DNA of 64,000 bases, from contig MTEI01000007.1 of NCBI GenBank assembly GCA_002083775.1, forward strand, positions 124,001-188,000, read 5' to 3'. The translations under genes were made by a program, and so were the position numbers. Position 1 is the first letter of the stretch. Every line of letters starts with the position of its first letter. Below the pieces are notes generated by a model. That model ran no database searches and was not told where the DNA came from. It was given only the letters and a program-made list of their open reading frames with translations. Positions 62,426 through 64,000 of the stretch are shown here, piece after piece. The DNA comes from Rhodoferax ferrireducens (GTDB lineage: Bacteria > Pseudomonadota > Gammaproteobacteria > Burkholderiales > Burkholderiaceae_C).

Positions 62426-62467
62426 GTGTGCGGGCGCACAGACGGCGGGCAGCGGCGGCCCTGACAC
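62426..62467 (+). promoter_or_regulatory. Dyad-promoter site S6b (before DUF3185 gene)
   Basis: The dyad GTGTG-CGGG-CGCAC is followed by AGAC, 18 bases and TGACAC (a weak -10). The gene starts 25 bp after the -10. Confidence 0.62.
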
Positions 62468-62492
62468 TCGCGCTTTTGACCGAAAGCGAACC

Positions 62493-62708
62493 ATGAATCC
62501 GATCAAACTGATAGGTATCGTCCTGATAGCAGCCGGTGCGCTGGGCCTGGTGTATGGCGGCTTCAGCTACCCCAGCGAGAGCACGGCACTGAAACTGGGC
62601 ACCATGGAGCTCAAGGTGCAAGAGACCAAAACCGTCAACGTGCCGCTGATCCTGAGCGCTGGGGCGATTGTTCTGGGTGCGGCGATGCTGGTGTTTGGCC
62701 GCAAGTAG
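62493..62708 (+). CDS. DUF3185-type small membrane protein
   Basis: The 71-residue protein has two hydrophobic helices, at 5-24 (KLIGIVLIAAGALGLVYGGF) and 50-68 (VPLILSAGAIVLGAAMLVF), joined by a polar loop. It matches the layout of DUF3185, a small inner-membrane protein of unknown function. It is divergent from the BON gene, each with a dyad promoter, so it belongs to the same response. Confidence 0.82.
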   Translation: MNPIKLIGIVLIAAGALGLVYGGFSYPSESTALKLGTMELKVQETKTVNVPLILSAGAIVLGAAMLVFGRK

Positions 62709-62776
62709 GCAAGATGAAACACCCGTCTGTGAAACCGCGCTTTCGGGTTTGACCCTCAGCGTTCGCTGAGTCACCC

Positions 62777-62886
62777 TAAAGCCAGCGCTCCCACACCCTG
62801 GCCAGCCATTCTTGTCGCTTGAACTGCAACAAGCGGCGCCAAACCGGGTTGCTGGAGCCCACAATGGACCGGACGCCGTCAGTCTG
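62777..62886 (-). pseudogene. Decayed duplicate of a cardiolipin synthase 3' end
   Basis: 37 bp at 62777-62813 are identical to the end of the cls-like gene (63762-63798), followed by a diverged match. After a jump of about 100 bp a second match appears (GGTTGCTGGAGCCCAC...GACCGGACGCCGTC versus GGTTGCTGGAGCCCACGGTGGACCAGACGCCGTC). Hence this is a fragment of the same gene with an internal deletion. Confidence 0.8.
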
Positions 62887-62962
62887 CAGGTAGTCCTCTA
62901 GAAAGAGGAAAGACAAAGCGCCGGATTTGGATCGAGCTTGGGCAGGCGATGATCCGTGTTGG

Positions 62963-63196
62963 CTATTCGTCTCCGGCTAGCGGTGCGCGCTGCGGTACTT
63001 TGGCCAGAATCGCCTGAAAAGCGGCAGGGTCAGCGCGATCTGAGCGGGTTCGCAGATAAGACTCTGCCGTCAGTGCTGAGATTTTTTCAATCACGGCGCT
63101 CATGATGAACTGCGAGACAGGCACGCCGTCCAGGTCGGCCATCTCCTGAATATGACGGTGAATCGAGTTTGGCAAGGTCAGGTTCAAGGTGGTCAT
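62963..63196 (-). CDS. Ribbon-helix-helix antitoxin
   Basis: The 77-residue protein starts MTTLNLTLPNSIHRHIQEMA, the beta-strand and first helix of a ribbon-helix-helix fold, and continues DGVPVSQFIMSAVIEKI, typical of the HicB/CopG group. The acidic C-terminus probably contacts the toxin. It follows the PIN toxin gene, overlapping it by four bases, which is the reverse of the more common antitoxin-first order. Confidence 0.85.
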   Translation of the reverse strand: MTTLNLTLPNSIHRHIQEMADLDGVPVSQFIMSAVIEKISALTAESYLRTRSDRADPAAFQAILAKVPQRAPLAGDE

Positions 63197-63633
63197 AGAA
63201 GCTCCAGAAGCAGGGTTTGTGGGGTGATCACGTCAATGCCAAAGCGCGCTGCCGGGCGAAAGTCTTTGGCGTTGAAGGTCACGATGCGTGACACTTGCGC
63301 GGCAACTGCAAGCTCCAGCACCATGTCGTCTTTGGCATCAGGTAAACACGGTCGCCACAAAAAATAAATCGGTTGAAAATCAGCCTGCGCACACAGATTG
63401 TCCAATACCACGTCCACTTCTGAATCGCTTAAGGCAAGAATGGACTGGTTGCGTTTGAGTACATCCTCGTATTCAAACAGCAAAGGTGTCGAAAGTGCAA
63501 TCCTCACCCGGCCGCTGGCGATAGCGTGGAGTAGTTGGTACGACGTGCCGTTAGCCGAATACAGCCCGGCATAGAGCACATTGGTATCAAGCACGATGCG
63601 CGGCGGTAGAGCTGTTTTCTGTTGCGTGCTCAC
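63193..63633 (-). CDS. PIN-domain toxin (PIN_3/COG1569-like)
   Basis: The 146-residue protein has VLDTNVLYAGLYSANG (Asp near residue 16), LFEYEDVLKR (Glu) and PDAKDDMVLELAVAA (Asp), plus IVTFNAKDF at about 120. This is the COG1569 type of PIN ribonuclease paired with ribbon-helix-helix antitoxins. The pair sits between two copies of a cardiolipin synthase end. Confidence 0.87.
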   Translation of the reverse strand: MSTQQKTALPPRIVLDTNVLYAGLYSANGTSYQLLHAIASGRVRIALSTPLLFEYEDVLKRNQSILALSDSEVDVVLDNLCAQADFQPIYFLWRPCLPDAKDDMVLELAVAAQVSRIVTFNAKDFRPAARFGIDVITPQTLLLELL

Positions 63634-63760
63634 GGTCGTTGTCTTTCAACTGCTCATGGGGTTTGATGTCGTTGTCAGGATGATCAGGTCAAAGATGGCT
63701 TTGTTCAATCAGAATCGATCCAAGAATATTGTCGATTCTGTCATCAACGGGCTTTGATGC

Positions 63761-64000
63761 TTAAAGCCAGCGCTCCCACACCCTGGCCAGCCATTCTTTC
63801 AGCTTGAACTGCAATGGCCGCTCGGCCCAGGCTTGGGGGGTGATGGGAATGGAGGCGGCTTGGTCGATGGCGAACATGCTGGCCATCTGCAAGGCGAATT
63901 CGCGGCCCAGAACCACGGCGTTGACTTCGTCGTTGTCCATGAAGCTGCGCCAGTCGAGGTTGCTGGAGCCCACGGTGGACCAGACGCCGTCGATCATGGC
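63761..64000 (-). CDS. Cardiolipin synthase / phospholipase D-family protein (partial, runs off window)
   Basis: Only the C-terminal 79 or so residues are visible. VWSTVGSSNLDWRSFMDNDEVNAVVLG is the segment that follows the second HKD motif in bacterial cardiolipin synthases (the GSSNLDxRS signature), and KEWLARVWERWL is a common end. The first HKD motif and most of the protein lie beyond the edge. Confidence 0.85.
   Translation of the reverse strand, partial: AMIDGVWSTVGSSNLDWRSFMDNDEVNAVVLGREFALQMASMFAIDQAASIPITPQAWAERPLQFKLKEWLARVWERWL

Overview
The window looks like chromosomal DNA of a betaproteobacterium of the order Burkholderiales, most likely family Comamonadaceae and close to Rhodoferax or Polaromonas. 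This is inferred from protein character (PepN, Fbp, MetZ, GltX, the folC-SPOR-cvpA-purF-metZ order), from high GC outside the first 2.5 kb, and from a dense family of short palindromes built around AGCCCTT...AAGGGCT. No database search was possible, so the genus is an inference.

Layout. 1-2.6 kb: end of a probable mobile island (ParB-like protein, truncated serine recombinase, small zinc-finger protein, unknown membrane protein) lying against the 3' end of tRNA-Thr(CGT). 2.7-9.3 kb, minus strand: prfB (with its programmed frameshift), HAD phosphatase, pepN, fbp and an alpha/beta hydrolase. 10-16 kb, plus strand: CheY-CheC-GGDEF operon, Tas-like reductase, BLUF photoreceptor, YbaK, PlsY and an amidotransferase. 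16-26 kb: degenerate HD domain protein, aspartic protease, YajQ, murB, an NDUFA9-like protein, Uma2 nuclease, a large diguanylate cyclase, argG and ppnP. 27-34 kb, plus strand: folC, SPOR protein, cvpA, purF, metZ, gltX, then tRNA-Ala, -Glu and -Asp. 34-38.6 kb: small envelope and stress genes (DUF4398, OmpA, collagen-like lipoprotein, PRC-barrel, CsbD, coiled coil, glycine zipper). 38.8-46.4 kb: three large signalling proteins (GGDEF-EAL, CheB-CheR-PAS fusion, NTF2-PAS-GGDEF). 46.4-53.1 kb: a glyoxylate-to-phosphoglycerate operon (gcl-hyi-glxR-ttuD) with a divergent LysR regulator and an inserted VapBC-type module. 53.5-60.4 kb: a plus-strand signalling operon (two histidine kinases, a solo CheB-like esterase, receiver proteins, a Crp/Fnr-family regulator). 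60.4-64 kb: two toxin-antitoxin modules, BON/glycine-zipper/DUF3185 genes and the edge of a cardiolipin synthase gene.

How the parts fit. The main observation is a promoter architecture seen eight times: a 14-bp dyad GTNYG-N4-CGNAC, four bases (usually MGAC), exactly 18 bases, then a -10-like hexamer. This puts the dyad centre at -41.5 from the predicted transcription start, the classical class II position of Crp/Fnr-type activators, and 5-N4-5 is the geometry of FNR sites. Seven copies precede the small envelope and stress genes at 34-38.6 kb and 62.3-62.5 kb. The eighth precedes the signalling operon whose last gene encodes a Crp/Fnr-family protein. I propose one regulon with feedback through that operon. 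The geometry is read from the sequence; the regulator assignment is inference.

Three repeat families structure the intergenic DNA. R1 is a roughly 45-bp AGCCCTT palindrome (17 copies, five lying in frame inside genes). R2 is a 107-109-bp imperfect inverted repeat (five copies) with compensating changes in its outer stem. R3 consists of short REP-like hairpins. Cyclic-di-GMP signalling is heavily represented: five GGDEF proteins, one with EAL, plus YajQ and a degenerate HD protein.
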